A DNA stretch of 64,000 nucleotides from Xylanimonas oleitrophica (GCF_003244315.1 NZ_QKWH01000007.1:60380-124379); one strand, 5' to 3'; shown: positions 20,523-29,663, counted from the stretch's first letter. Numbers and translations: made by a program. Notes: generated by a model not told the origin, from the sequence alone.

Positions 20523-20535
20523 GGACGGAGAACGC

Positions 20536-20868
20536 ATGATCGCCGTGGTGGGCCTCGTCGTAGGTGTCGTGGCCGGGCTGGTGCTCCAGCCCACCGTCCC
20601 TGTGGGGCTGCAGCCGTACCTGCCCATCGCGGTGGTCGCCGCGCTCGACGCGCTCTTCGGCGGGTTCCGCGCCATGCTGGACGGCCTGTTCGACGACAAG
20701 GTCTTCCTCGTCTCGTTCCTGTCCAACGTGCTCGTCGCCGCGTTCATCGTGTTCCTCGGCGACCAGCTCGGTGTCGGGTCCCAGCTGTCCACCGCCGTGG
20801 TGGTCGTGCTCGGCATCCGCATCTTCTCCAACGCGGCGTCCATCCGCCGCCACCTGTTCAAGGCGTGA
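20536..20868 (+). CDS. sbp: small basic family protein (DUF1290)
   Basis: 110 residues, three membrane helices (about 1-20, 28-46, 58-78 and a weaker segment near 85). Family markers are VGLQPYLPIAVVAALDALFGG near the N-terminus and LGIRIFSNAASIRRHLF at the end. Always found between DUF881 genes and thought to act in the envelope or division; no activity is known. The 13-nt gap after the DUF881 gene holds a GGACGGAGAACGC ribosome site. Confidence 0.88.
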   Translation: MIAVVGLVVGVVAGLVLQPTVPVGLQPYLPIAVVAALDALFGGFRAMLDGLFDDKVFLVSFLSNVLVAAFIVFLGDQLGVGSQLSTAVVVVLGIRIFSNAASIRRHLFKA

Positions 20869-20875
20869 GGTCACG

Positions 20876-22264
20876 GTGAGCACCGCCGACGACGACCAGC
20901 ACGAGGACGGCCCGGGCACCCCGCAGGCCGCACCGGTACCGCACCCCGAGGCCGCGGCACGGCAGACGCCCGGCCCCGGAACAGACGCCACGCCTGCGGT
21001 CCCCGAGGAGCAGCCCCTGCCCGCCGACGCCCCAGGCACCGGCGGCACAGGTGCGGACCCGGCCTTCGACGCCGCCGACGCCGCGAGCGCCGCAGACACC
21101 ACCCTCGGGGAGGGCACGGACGAAGGCGCGCCGCGCGGCGGGGACGACGACGTTCCCGACCACACCTCGGACGACCCCGGCTGGGGCTGGGGCGGCGAGC
21201 CGGGTGGTGGGACCGGCCCTGCGACGGACGACGACGCTCACGACCTGGGGGAGAGCGAGCACGGCTCCGCTCTGCCGCCGGTGCCACCCCCGCCGCTGCC
21301 TGACGCGACCCGTCCCGGTCCGGTGCCGCCCCCGCCCCCCGCGCCGGCGCGTGCGTACGAGCCGGTGTTCGAGCCCGAGGAGCGAGCGGCGGTGCTGGCA
21401 GCCGCCGCTGCGTCGGCGGGCGCCAGCACGACAGGCGCCAGCGCGGCGGGGGCTGGTGGGTCGACGGAGCGCGACACGCTCGATCACGGCACAGACGATC
21501 ATGGCCCGGACCCGGTCGCGGGCGGTGAGACTCCGTCGGGTGTGGCCGGCACGTGGCAGCGGCTCGCACGCGTGATGCGCCCGCGGGCCACGCGCTCCCA
21601 GGTGCTCGCGGGGGTGCTGTGCGGTCTGCTCGGGTTCGCGCTGGTGGTGCAGGTGCGGCAGTCCGGCCAGGACGAGCTGTCCTCGCTGCGGCAGGACGAC
21701 CTCGTGCGGCTGCTGGACGAGGTGACGGTCCGTGCCGAGCAGCTGGAGGGTGAGGTCTCGCGGCTCCAGCGCAGCCGGGACGAGCTCGAGTCGGGCACGG
21801 GTCAGGCGCAGGCCGCGCTGGAGGTGGCGCAGCGTCGGGCGGAGTCGGAGGGCATCTTGTCCGGGCGGCTGCCTGCGCAAGGACCGGGCGTGCAGATCGA
21901 GGTGTCGGACCCGGGGGCGCGCCTGCGGGCGGCCAAGCTGTTCAACGTGCTGGAGGAGCTGCGCAACGCGGGCGCCGAGGCCGTGCAGGTCAACGGGGTG
22001 CGGCTGGTCACGTCGTCGGCGTTCGTAGACACCGACGCGGGGATCGCCGTCGACGGCCAGGTGCTGTCCTCGCCCTACCGCTGGACGGCCATCGGGGACC
22101 CGGCGACGCTCGACCGGGCGCTGGAGATCCCGGGCGGTGGGCTGGCCCAGATCCGTACGGACGGGGCGACGGCCGCCACCACGCGCGAGGACGTCGTGGT
22201 GGTCGACGCGGTGGTGGAGCTCAGCGAGCCGCGGTTCGCCCGCCCGGACGAGTCCGACGGCTGA
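20876..22264 (+). CDS. DUF881 protein, second copy with long acidic/proline-rich N-terminus
   Basis: 462 residues. The first ~240 are low complexity, rich in Asp, Ala, Pro and Gly, and probably disordered in the cytoplasm (for example VPPPPPAPARAYEPVFEPEE). A membrane helix (SQVLAGVLCGLLGFALVVQV) follows, then a coiled coil (DLVRLLDEVTVRAEQLEGEV) and the DUF881 domain (GPGVQIEVSDPG, FNVLEELRNAGAEAVQVNG, SSPYRWTAIGDPATLDRAL). GTG at 20876 follows AGGTCACG closely. The long tail distinguishes it from the first copy. Confidence 0.83.
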   Translation: MSTADDDQHEDGPGTPQAAPVPHPEAAARQTPGPGTDATPAVPEEQPLPADAPGTGGTGADPAFDAADAASAADTTLGEGTDEGAPRGGDDDVPDHTSDDPGWGWGGEPGGGTGPATDDDAHDLGESEHGSALPPVPPPPLPDATRPGPVPPPPPAPARAYEPVFEPEERAAVLAAAAASAGASTTGASAAGAGGSTERDTLDHGTDDHGPDPVAGGETPSGVAGTWQRLARVMRPRATRSQVLAGVLCGLLGFALVVQVRQSGQDELSSLRQDDLVRLLDEVTVRAEQLEGEVSRLQRSRDELESGTGQAQAALEVAQRRAESEGILSGRLPAQGPGVQIEVSDPGARLRAAKLFNVLEELRNAGAEAVQVNGVRLVTSSAFVDTDAGIAVDGQVLSSPYRWTAIGDPATLDRALEIPGGGLAQIRTDGATAATTREDVVVVDAVVELSEPRFARPDESDG

Positions 22265-22371
22265 CACCGGCGAGCAGGTCCCGGGGCAGGCGCGGACGAG
22301 TTCAGACGTCCTACCAGGCAGGACGCCGCGACACCCCGGGTGGCGGGTTCCGTCGAGCGGGCCCGACGAGG

Positions 22372-22377
22372 TAGGTT
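22372..22377 (+). promoter_or_regulatory. -10 box upstream of garA and its leader ORF
   Basis: TAGGTT ends 6 nt before an ATG at 22384 that opens a 7-codon ORF. The garA start is 72 nt further on and has its own Shine-Dalgarno. Confidence 0.5.
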
Positions 22378-22383
22378 GAACGG

Positions 22384-22407
22384 ATGACGGCCCACACCGT
22401 GCGGTGA
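22384..22407 (+). CDS. putative leaderless 7-residue leader peptide before garA
   Basis: ATG GCC-type short ORF encoding MTAHTVR and ending in TGA at 22407. The spacing to TAGGTT matches other leaderless starts in this window. It contains no run of a regulatory amino acid, so an attenuation role is not supported by composition. Confidence 0.3.
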   Translation: MTAHTVR

Positions 22408-22455
22408 CCCGCCCACGGCCGCGACGCCGTCGCACCGGCCCTTCCAGGAGGACTG

Positions 22456-22926
22456 ATGACGGACCCTCGCCCCATCCCGCAGCCCGCACCCACGGACACC
22501 ACCGCGACGCTCGGTCGCATCGGCGTGCCCCAGGAGGAGCAGGTCCAGCGGGTGGCCCTGACCGCGGAGGACGCCGCCGCGGTCGGTGCGCTGCCGCGGC
22601 ACTCGGCGCTGCTGCTGGTGCAGCGTGGCGCCGGGGTGGGGGAGAGGTTCCTGCTCGACTCCGACCGCGCGGTCGCCGGTCGCAGCGAGCACGCCGACAT
22701 CTTCCTCGACGACGTCACCGTGTCCCGCAAGCACGCGGAGTTCGTGCGTGAGGGCGACCGCTTCGTGGTGCGGGACATCGGCTCGCTGAACGGCACGTAC
22801 GTCAACCGCAACCGCATCGACGTCGCGGTGCTCACCACGGGCGACGAGGTGCAGATCGGCAAGTTCCGCATGTCGTTCCAGGCGAGCCCGCAGGCGCCGC
22901 GGGAGACGACGGCGCCCGGATCGTGA
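22456..22926 (+). CDS. garA: FHA-domain signalling protein GarA/OdhI
   Basis: 156 residues. The C-terminal FHA domain (about 70-145) has the phosphopeptide-binding signature AGRSEHADIFLDDVTVSRKH and DIGSLNGTYVNRNRI. The N-terminal TDTTATLG resembles the ETTS site that PknB/PknG phosphorylate in GarA and OdhI. Phosphorylation makes the protein bind its own FHA, releasing 2-oxoglutarate dehydrogenase and glutamate enzymes. ATG at 22456 follows AGGAGG. The next gene overlaps by 4 nt. The gcvH found here in mycobacteria is missing. Confidence 0.88.
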   Translation: MTDPRPIPQPAPTDTTATLGRIGVPQEEQVQRVALTAEDAAAVGALPRHSALLLVQRGAGVGERFLLDSDRAVAGRSEHADIFLDDVTVSRKHAEFVREGDRFVVRDIGSLNGTYVNRNRIDVAVLTTGDEVQIGKFRMSFQASPQAPRETTAPGS

Positions 22927-23681
22927 GCCGGGTCCCGGCCTGGTCCGCCGATCGTGAGGCCGGGCACGAGGACGAGTCACCCGAACCCTGGCCGCGCGGG
23001 ATCTCCCGCCACGCCACCATGCGTATCTCCGACGTGCTCGCCACGCTCGAGCCCGAGTTCGGGACCATCAGCCACTCCAAGCTGCGCTTCCTGGAGGAGC
23101 AGGGCCTGATCCACCCCGTGCGCACGCCCTCGGGCTACCGGCAGTACAGCCCGGCGGACGTCGAGCGGCTGCGGTTCGTGCTCACCGAGCAGCGGGACTC
23201 CTACCTGCCGCTGAAGGTCATCAAGGAACGCCTCGCGGAGATGGACGCGGGCGAGCCCGCCCCCGGCCCCGCCCCGAGGCTCGCCGGCGGGACCGGCGTC
23301 GGCTCCGACGGGTCGCGCCGCCGCTGGACGGTGACGTCCGTGGCCGAGGCGACCGGGGTCGAGGAGCCGTTCGTCGAGGCGCTCGTCCAGGCGGGCCTCC
23401 TGCACCCCGCGGTGGGCGGCGGTCTCGACGCCGGGGCGCCCGACGTCGTGCGCGCGGCCGCGCAGCTGGCCCAGTACGGCATCGAGCCGCGCCACCTGCG
23501 CACCCTGCGCACCTCCGCCGACCGGCACGTCGCGCTCGTCGACCAGCTGGTCGCCCCCTACCGCAGCCAGCAGACCCCCTCGGCCCGAGCCCACGCCGCC
23601 AGCCTCGCCAGCGAGGTGGGTGAGCTGCTCGTGCGCCTGCACACCGGGTGGGTGCGCCGAGGCATCAGCGACCTCACCTGA
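22923..23681 (+). CDS. ftsR: MerR-family regulator, FtsR/Rv1828 type
   Basis: 252 residues. The N-terminal MerR helix-turn-helix starts at TMRISDVLATLEPEFGTIS and includes KLRFLEEQGLIHPVRTPSGYRQYSPADVERL in order. A second C-terminal domain (about 115-240) resembles another winged-helix/effector region (VTSVAEATGVEEPFVEALV). In Corynebacterium the homologue next to odhI activates ftsZ. GTG overlaps the garA stop (GTGA). The TGA stop lies inside a 14-bp tandem repeat. Confidence 0.82.
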   Translation: MSRVPAWSADREAGHEDESPEPWPRGISRHATMRISDVLATLEPEFGTISHSKLRFLEEQGLIHPVRTPSGYRQYSPADVERLRFVLTEQRDSYLPLKVIKERLAEMDAGEPAPGPAPRLAGGTGVGSDGSRRRWTVTSVAEATGVEEPFVEALVQAGLLHPAVGGGLDAGAPDVVRAAAQLAQYGIEPRHLRTLRTSADRHVALVDQLVAPYRSQQTPSARAHAASLASEVGELLVRLHTGWVRRGISDLT

Positions 23682-23732
23682 TCCGACCTGCCCGATCCGA
23701 CCTGCCCGATCCGACCTGCCCGATCCGACCTG
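23677..23732 (+). repeat. 14-bp tandem repeat, four copies
   Basis: Unit CCCGATCCGACCTG is repeated four times (23677-23690, 23691-23704, 23705-23718, 23719-23732); only the first copy varies, by one base, and it carries the ftsR stop codon. It lies just before the -10 box of the DUF151 gene. Confidence 0.9.
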
Positions 23733-23753
23733 CCCTGGCAGGCGTGTGCGGCG

Positions 23754-23759
23754 TAGCGT
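23754..23759 (+). promoter_or_regulatory. -10 box of a leaderless DUF151 promoter
   Basis: TAGCGT ends 7 nt before the ATG at 23767. The 14-bp tandem repeat ends 21 nt upstream, so its copy number would change the sequence at and beyond the -35 position. Confidence 0.5.
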
Positions 23760-23766
23760 GGAGCAC

Positions 23767-24309
23767 ATGGGCGAAGGAACGCCGTTCGACGAGCCGGACG
23801 CACCCGGGGAGGTCCCGATGGTGCCGGTCGAGGTGCTCGGCGTGCGCCAGCAGCAGCGCGACCAGGAGATCGTCGTGCTCCTGCTCGACTCCGCCGCCGA
23901 GCTCGCCGTCCCCATCGTCATCGGGCCGCGCGAGGCCAGCGCGATCGCCATGGCCCAGGCCGGGCTCGTCACCCCCCGGCCCATGACGCACGACCTGATG
24001 CGCGACCTGCTGGGCGCCACCGGCGTCACCCTCGAGCGAGCGGAGATCGTCGCGCTCGACGGCGGCATCTTCTTCGCCGAGCTCGTCCTGTCCAACGGCA
24101 CCCGGGTCGACTCCCGCGCCTCCGACGCGATCGCGCTCGCCGTGCGCACCGCCGCGCCCCTGCTCTGCTCCGCCGAGGTGGTGGCCGCCGCCGGGGTCGA
24201 GGTGGTCGACGTCGAGCAGCAGCGCGAGGTGGAGCGGTTCCGCGACTTCCTCGAGCACGTCGAGCCGGAGGACTTCTCCGGGCCCACCCCTGGCGCAGAT
24301 TCACCCTGA
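23767..24309 (+). CDS. DUF151 (bifunctional nuclease-like) protein
   Basis: 180 residues. DUF151 core at about 15-150: VPVEVLGVRQQQRDQEIVVL, VPIVIGPREASAIAMAQAGL, RPMTHDLMRDLL, and SNGTRVDSRASDAIALAVRT. Homologues in plants have reported DNase/RNase activity; the bacterial role is unknown. It occupies the Rv1829 position between two MerR genes. The C-terminus is acidic. Confidence 0.85.
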   Translation: MGEGTPFDEPDAPGEVPMVPVEVLGVRQQQRDQEIVVLLLDSAAELAVPIVIGPREASAIAMAQAGLVTPRPMTHDLMRDLLGATGVTLERAEIVALDGGIFFAELVLSNGTRVDSRASDAIALAVRTAAPLLCSAEVVAAAGVEVVDVEQQREVERFRDFLEHVEPEDFSGPTPGADSP

Positions 24310-24338
24310 ACCTCCACCACAGGTCTAAGGTGGAGGTT
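24309..24338. promoter_or_regulatory. 10-bp inverted repeat after DUF151 gene
   Basis: AACCTCCACC (24309-24318) pairs with GGTGGAGGTT (24329-24338) around a 10-nt spacer. It starts at the last base of the DUF151 stop, so it may terminate that transcript; it may also be an operator, since it sits about 80 nt above the second MerR promoter. Confidence 0.45.
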
Positions 24339-24417
24339 TCCGGGTCCGACCTGGAGGAACGACCCTCGACCAGAGGTCGAAGGTTGCGACACGCGGCGCG
24401 CCGAGGAGCCGTTCTCG

Positions 24418-24446
24418 TTGAATTGGCCCCTCCGGCGACCTAGCGT
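24418..24446 (+). promoter_or_regulatory. promoter of the second MerR gene
   Basis: TTGAAT (24418-24423), 17-nt spacer, TAGCGT (24441-24446). The best sigma-70-type pair in the window. The GTG start is 28 nt downstream with a proper Shine-Dalgarno, so this transcript is leadered. Confidence 0.65.
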
Positions 24447-24474
24447 GGACCCAGACACCCCACAGGAGGCACGA

Positions 24475-25074
24475 GTGAACAGCAGCGGTGAGGCGAGCGC
24501 CACGGCCGGGAACCCGGCCGGCGCTGTTGCGCACGGCGCTCAGGGGCTCCTCTTCGGGGAGAACCTGACCGAGCAGGACTCGGCCACCGGATACCGCGGC
24601 CCCACCGCGTGCCGCGTCGCCGGGATCACCTACCGGCAGCTCGACTACTGGGCCCGCACCGGCCTCGTGGAGCCGTCCATCCGGCCAGCCACGGGCTCCG
24701 GCACCCACCGGCTCTACAGCTTCCGCGACATCCTCGTGCTCAAGGTGGTCAAGCGCCTCCTCGACACCGGCGTCTCGCTCCAGCAGATCCGCGCCGCCGT
24801 CACGCACCTGCGCGAGCGCGGCGTCGACGACCTGGCCCAGATCACCCTGATGTCCGACGGCGCCTCGGTGTACGAGTGCACCTCGCCCGACGAGGTCGTC
24901 GACCTGGTCCAGGGTGGCCAGGGCGTCTTCGGCATCGCCGTCGGCCGTGTGTGGCGCGAGATCGAGGGCACGCTGTCCAAGATGCCCAGCGAGTCCCTCG
25001 CCGGCGAGGAAGACCCCGCACAGCACGAGGGCGACGAGCTCGCCGCCCGCCGCGCCAAGCGCCAGGCCGGCTGA
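24475..25074 (+). CDS. MerR-family regulator, Rv1830 type
   Basis: 199 residues. The MerR winged helix runs about 38-110: YRGPTACRVAGITYRQLDYW, ARTGLVEPSIRPATGSGTHR, LYSFRDILVLKVVKRLLDTG. The C-terminal part (GASVYECTSPDEVVDLVQGG) is family-specific and not a known ligand domain. In mycobacteria the homologue at this position influences division. GTG at 24475 follows CAGGAGG. Fourth member of the garA-ftsR-DUF151-merR block. Confidence 0.82.
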   Translation: MNSSGEASATAGNPAGAVAHGAQGLLFGENLTEQDSATGYRGPTACRVAGITYRQLDYWARTGLVEPSIRPATGSGTHRLYSFRDILVLKVVKRLLDTGVSLQQIRAAVTHLRERGVDDLAQITLMSDGASVYECTSPDEVVDLVQGGQGVFGIAVGRVWREIEGTLSKMPSESLAGEEDPAQHEGDELAARRAKRQAG

Positions 25075-25082
25075 GGCGGGCC

Positions 25083-25742
25083 ATGCGGCTGACCTTCCAC
25101 GGGCACGCCTGCGTGCGCCTCGACCACAACGGCACGAGCCTCGCGATCGACCCTGGGACGTTCGCCCCTGCCGCGCCCGCGCTCGACTCGGTGGGCGCCG
25201 TCCTGGTCACCCACGACCATCCCGACCACCTCGACGTCGCCGCGCTCACCGCAGCGCTGCACGCCGACGAGGAGCTCGAGGTGCTCGCCACCCCCGCCGG
25301 TGTGGACGCACTGATCGCCTCCGGCGCACCCGCGCCGCGGCTCCACCGGGCCAGCCCCGGGCAGGTGCTGCGCATCGGTGAGGCGCGCGTCATGGTCGGC
25401 GGAGGGCAGCACGCCGCCATCCACTCGCGTGTCCCGCGGATCGTCAACGTCACCTACCGCATCGAGCTGGGCGGTCGCACCGTCTACCACCCCGGCGACA
25501 GCTTCGACCAGCCTGGCGGCCCCGTCGACGTGCTGCTCACGCCCGTCGCCGGACCGTGGATGAAGCTCGGCGAGGCCATCGACTACACCCTCGCCGCGGG
25601 CGCCCCCTACGTCGTGCCCGTGCACGATGCGCTGCTGAGCGACGTCGGCCGTGCCGTCGTGGAGCGTCAGCTCGGCAACAAGGCCGTCGCCGGCGACCAC
25701 GCCTACGCGCCCCTGGCCCCCGGCGAGTCCCTCACCCTCTGA
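25083..25742 (+). CDS. metallo-beta-lactamase-fold hydrolase (UlaG-like)
   Basis: 219 residues. The metal site is VTHDHPDHLD (HxHxDH), preceded by FHGHACVRLDHNGTSLAIDP, and followed by RTVYHPGDSFD and PVHDALLSDVG. This arrangement is that of the short UlaG/YtkL-type metal-dependent hydrolases; substrate unknown. ATG at 25083 is 8 nt after the MerR stop, so it probably shares that transcript. Confidence 0.82.
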   Translation: MRLTFHGHACVRLDHNGTSLAIDPGTFAPAAPALDSVGAVLVTHDHPDHLDVAALTAALHADEELEVLATPAGVDALIASGAPAPRLHRASPGQVLRIGEARVMVGGGQHAAIHSRVPRIVNVTYRIELGGRTVYHPGDSFDQPGGPVDVLLTPVAGPWMKLGEAIDYTLAAGAPYVVPVHDALLSDVGRAVVERQLGNKAVAGDHAYAPLAPGESLTL

Positions 25743-25778
25743 CTCCCGACCCGCTCGTGAGCCAGGCGCCGCACGCCT

Positions 25779-27080
<1,302 letters not shown>

Positions 27081-27086
27081 CTGGTC

Positions 27087-27092
27087 AAGGTA
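27087..27092 (-). promoter_or_regulatory. -10 box of leaderless PLD-gene promoter
   Basis: TACCTT on the minus strand ends 6 nt before the GTG at 27080; no Shine-Dalgarno is present. Confidence 0.45.
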
Positions 27093-27187
27093 GCCCGCGC
27101 CCTGCACGACCGCAGGGTGGGCGCGCGGCGTCGTCCCAGGTGAGGACCGCCCCCACCCTGGCGGCGTCGCGCGTCTCACACCCGGTT

Positions 27188-28231
27188 TCACCCGTCCGCG
27201 AGCGCCGTGGAGAGGGGGTGGGAGCGGATGGCGGCGGCGAGCTCGCCCTCGATGCGGTCGAGGTAGACGCCGGTGGTCGCGATGGACGCGTGGCCGAGGA
27301 GCTCGGCGACGACCTTGACGTCCCAGCCCTCGGCGACCAGGAGGGTGGCGGTGGTGTGGCGCAGGGCGTGGGGGGTGGCCGGGCGTCGGTAGGGCTCGGG
27401 CATGCGGTCGACGGTGCGCCGCAGGAGGCTGCGGATGGTCTGGGTGTCGACGCGGCGGCCGCGCCATGACAGCAGGAGGGCGCGCTGGGTGTCGTCGTCG
27501 TCGGGGCGGCGGGCCGCGAGTCGGGGGCGCAGGGTGGTGAGGTAGGCCTCGAGGGCGGTGGCCAGGGGTGGGCTGAGGGTCACGGTGCGGACGGCGCCGC
27601 CCTTGCCGCGGATGCGCCAGCGTGTCTCGGCAGGTTCGCGGGTGAAGTCGGCGACGTCGGCGCCGGCGAGCTCCGAGACGCGGGGGCCGAGCACCAGGAG
27701 GAGGGCGACGACGAGGCGGTCGCGCTGGGCGAGGTCCTGGTCGCGGCGTCGGGGGGTGGTGTCGGGTGGTGTGGCGACCTCGAGGAGGGCCTGGGCGGCG
27801 GAGGCGGACAGGGCGGTGCGGGCGACGCGGAGGCCGCCGCGCACAGGGGCTGGTGGTGCTGCCCAGAGCATGGGGTCTGCCTGGACCCAGCACTCGCGTG
27901 CGGCGTGGGAGAAGAAGCGGGTGGCGGACTGACGGAATCGGTTGACGGTGGCGGTGGAGCGGCCGGGGCCGGACTTGCGGGAGGGGTCGTTGTAGCGGCC
28001 GTCGGGCCGCGACTGGTAGCGCACGAGGGCGTCGTCGACGTCGTCGCCGGTGACGTCGTCGAGCACGCGCTCGGGCCCGAGGAGGCGGGCGAGCTCGGTG
28101 ACGTCGCGTTCGTAGCTGCGGGCGGTGGCGGGGGACAGCACCCCGCGGACGGTCTCCTTGCGGACATTGGCGAGGTAGCGGTCGACGGCCTCGGCGATGG
28201 TGAGCAGGGTGAGCCGGGGTGGGGCGACCAA
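27188..28231 (-). CDS. tyrosine recombinase (XerC/D-like)
   Basis: 347 residues. An N-terminal SAM-like core-binding domain (about 10-120) precedes the catalytic domain. Active-site residues are Arg in LGPRVSELAG, Lys in IRGKGGAVRT, HALRHTTAT (His-x-x-Arg), His in LLGHASIATT, and the nucleophile Tyr in GVYLDRIEG. The start is TTG at 28231 behind AGGAGG; no ATG or GTG fits better. No att sites or excisionase are seen next to it. It could be a chromosomal Xer-type enzyme or an orphan integrase. Confidence 0.85.
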   Translation of the reverse strand: MVAPPRLTLLTIAEAVDRYLANVRKETVRGVLSPATARSYERDVTELARLLGPERVLDDVTGDDVDDALVRYQSRPDGRYNDPSRKSGPGRSTATVNRFRQSATRFFSHAARECWVQADPMLWAAPPAPVRGGLRVARTALSASAAQALLEVATPPDTTPRRRDQDLAQRDRLVVALLLVLGPRVSELAGADVADFTREPAETRWRIRGKGGAVRTVTLSPPLATALEAYLTTLRPRLAARRPDDDDTQRALLLSWRGRRVDTQTIRSLLRRTVDRMPEPYRRPATPHALRHTTATLLVAEGWDVKVVAELLGHASIATTGVYLDRIEGELAAAIRSHPLSTALADG

Positions 28232-28384
28232 CGTTCCTCCTGACGTGCCTCGCGCCGCTGACCTGCGGCGTCGTCGGTCACGTTAGGGCAGGGGGGTGAC
28301 ACGGCCGGTCGGGCGCGGGTCTCTGGTGGGCACGGCCGGTGCGCGCCGGTGCGGGTCCGGCGCGCGCGGGGGCTGGTGGCCGCC

Positions 28385-28390
28385 TACATT
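28385..28390 (+). promoter_or_regulatory. -10 box of a leaderless CPBP-gene promoter
   Basis: TACATT ends 6 nt before the GTG at 28397. This supports 28397 over the in-frame upstream ATG/GTG codons near 28349. Confidence 0.5.
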
Positions 28391-28396
28391 GATCGC

Positions 28397-29167
28397 GTGA
28401 CCGGGCCTTCGAGCTTTGCCGCGACCGAACCGCTGCCCCGGACCTGGGCGCAGACGCGTGCTGCCTGGGGGAGCGGGGACTGGCTCGCGGTGGTGAGCAT
28501 CCCCGTCGTGTTCCTCGTGGCGTACCTGTCGACGCAGGTGTTCGGCGAGGGGCGTGCGGTGATCGTGATCGACGCGCTGGTGCGGGTGGTGCTGTGCGTG
28601 GCCGTGCTCGCGCTCTACCGGCACCTGCTGCGCGCGCACTGGCAGCGGTTCCGTCGCCGCTTCTGGTTGAACGCCGGCCTGGTGGTGCTGGGCGCGGTGC
28701 TCATGCAGGTGGTGGTCTCGCTGGTCCGTGCCGTGGTGCCGGCCGGTGGCGCGGGTGGCGCCGCGGGTGGGGCTGACGACGCCGCACTGATCGACCCGGT
28801 GACGGCGCAGGGCTGGGACCTGGTGGTGTTGCTGGTGGCCACGCTGGGGCCGCTGGCGATCGTGCTGGTCGAGGAGGCGGTGTTCCGGCACACCCTGCTG
28901 GTGAAGCTGCCGCTGTGGGGCAACAGGCTGGTGGCGACTGCGGGCGTGCTCCTCAACGGTGCGCTCTTCGGTGCCGTGCACTACTACAACTTCGGGTCGT
29001 TGGTGGGCACCGTGCCGTACATGGTGGTGGGCGTGCTGTTCAACCTGGTGTACCTGTGGCGCCGGAACCTCTGGCACGTGCTCCTCATGCACTTCCTGAA
29101 CAACTTCGTGCTGTCGTTCGGTGCGTTGAGCTTCGTCCTGCTGATGCGGGCGCTGGGTGCCGTCTGA
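28397..29167 (+). CDS. CPBP-family intramembrane metalloprotease (ABI family)
   Basis: 256 residues with 6-8 membrane helices. The three CPBP motifs are present: VEEAVFRHTLL (EExxxR), FGAVHYYNFGS, and VLLMHFLNNFVL. Related to type II CAAX proteases; bacterial members often confer bacteriocin immunity or process signals, but the substrate here is unknown. A Gly/Ala-rich loop (AGGAGGAAGGADD) sits before the catalytic helices. Start chosen from the leaderless promoter. Confidence 0.85.
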   Translation: MTGPSSFAATEPLPRTWAQTRAAWGSGDWLAVVSIPVVFLVAYLSTQVFGEGRAVIVIDALVRVVLCVAVLALYRHLLRAHWQRFRRRFWLNAGLVVLGAVLMQVVVSLVRAVVPAGGAGGAAGGADDAALIDPVTAQGWDLVVLLVATLGPLAIVLVEEAVFRHTLLVKLPLWGNRLVATAGVLLNGALFGAVHYYNFGSLVGTVPYMVVGVLFNLVYLWRRNLWHVLLMHFLNNFVLSFGALSFVLLMRALGAV

Positions 29168-29195
29168 CGCCTGCGGGCGCAGCGCTGCCCCGCGG

Positions 29196-29555
29196 TCAGC
29201 CCGGGAACGCCGTGAGCGCCACGGCAGCCATGGGTGAGCCCAGGGCGAGGATCACGGCGGCGATGCCACGGCGGCGGCCCCGGTCCTCGGCGATGGCTCG
29301 GACGGCCACCAGGACCGCCACGATGCTGGTGCCCACCGCGAGCACGAAACCGCCCATCGCGATCATGCGGTGCCCGGTGTCGCCGTCGGCGATCGACGCG
29401 GCCAGGGGAGAGGTGCCCGCCAGGGTGCTGCGCAGCAGCACGAACAGCAGCGTGGCGAGACCGGCGAGGGCGAGGGCGACGGTGCCACGGCGTCCTGCGG
29501 CGCGGGCTGCGGGTGCGGGGTCGGGCTGCGGGGTCTCGGTGTTCGAGGAGGGCAC
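29196..29555 (-). CDS. small membrane protein of unknown function
   Basis: 119 residues. A Pro-rich N-terminus is followed by three predicted helices (VALALAGLATLLFVLL, MIAMGGFVLAVGTSIVAVLV, GIAAVILALGSPMAAVAL). No family recognised. GTG at 29555 follows AAGGA. An open frame continues upstream through a 12-bp tandem repeat coding HPPR units, but start and Shine-Dalgarno favour the shorter protein. Convergent with the CPBP gene. Confidence 0.6.
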   Translation of the reverse strand: MPSSNTETPQPDPAPAARAAGRRGTVALALAGLATLLFVLLRSTLAGTSPLAASIADGDTGHRMIAMGGFVLAVGTSIVAVLVAVRAIAEDRGRRRGIAAVILALGSPMAAVALTAFPG

Positions 29556-29590
29556 AGGGGTCCTTCGTGGTCGGCGGCGTGGCCCGCACG

Positions 29591-29638
29591 GCGGGTGTCT
29601 CGGCGGGTGTCTCGGTGGGTGTCTCGGTGGGTGTCTCG
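29591..29638. repeat. 12-bp tandem repeat, four copies
   Basis: GCGGGTGTCTCG twice, then GTGGGTGTCTCG twice (29591-29638). It lies 36 nt upstream of the start of the 29196-29555 minus gene, where its -35 or 5' UTR would be. Confidence 0.9.
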
Positions 29639-29663
29639 GTGTGACGACGGTACCGAGGATCGC

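Noticed and set aside
23677..23732. CRISPR-like array
   Set aside because: Direct abutting 14-bp repeats without spacers; a tandem repeat, not CRISPR. No cas genes anywhere in the window.
28349..28396. Upstream in-frame start for the CPBP protease
   Set aside because: It would extend the protein through its -10 box; the leaderless GTG at 28397 fits better.
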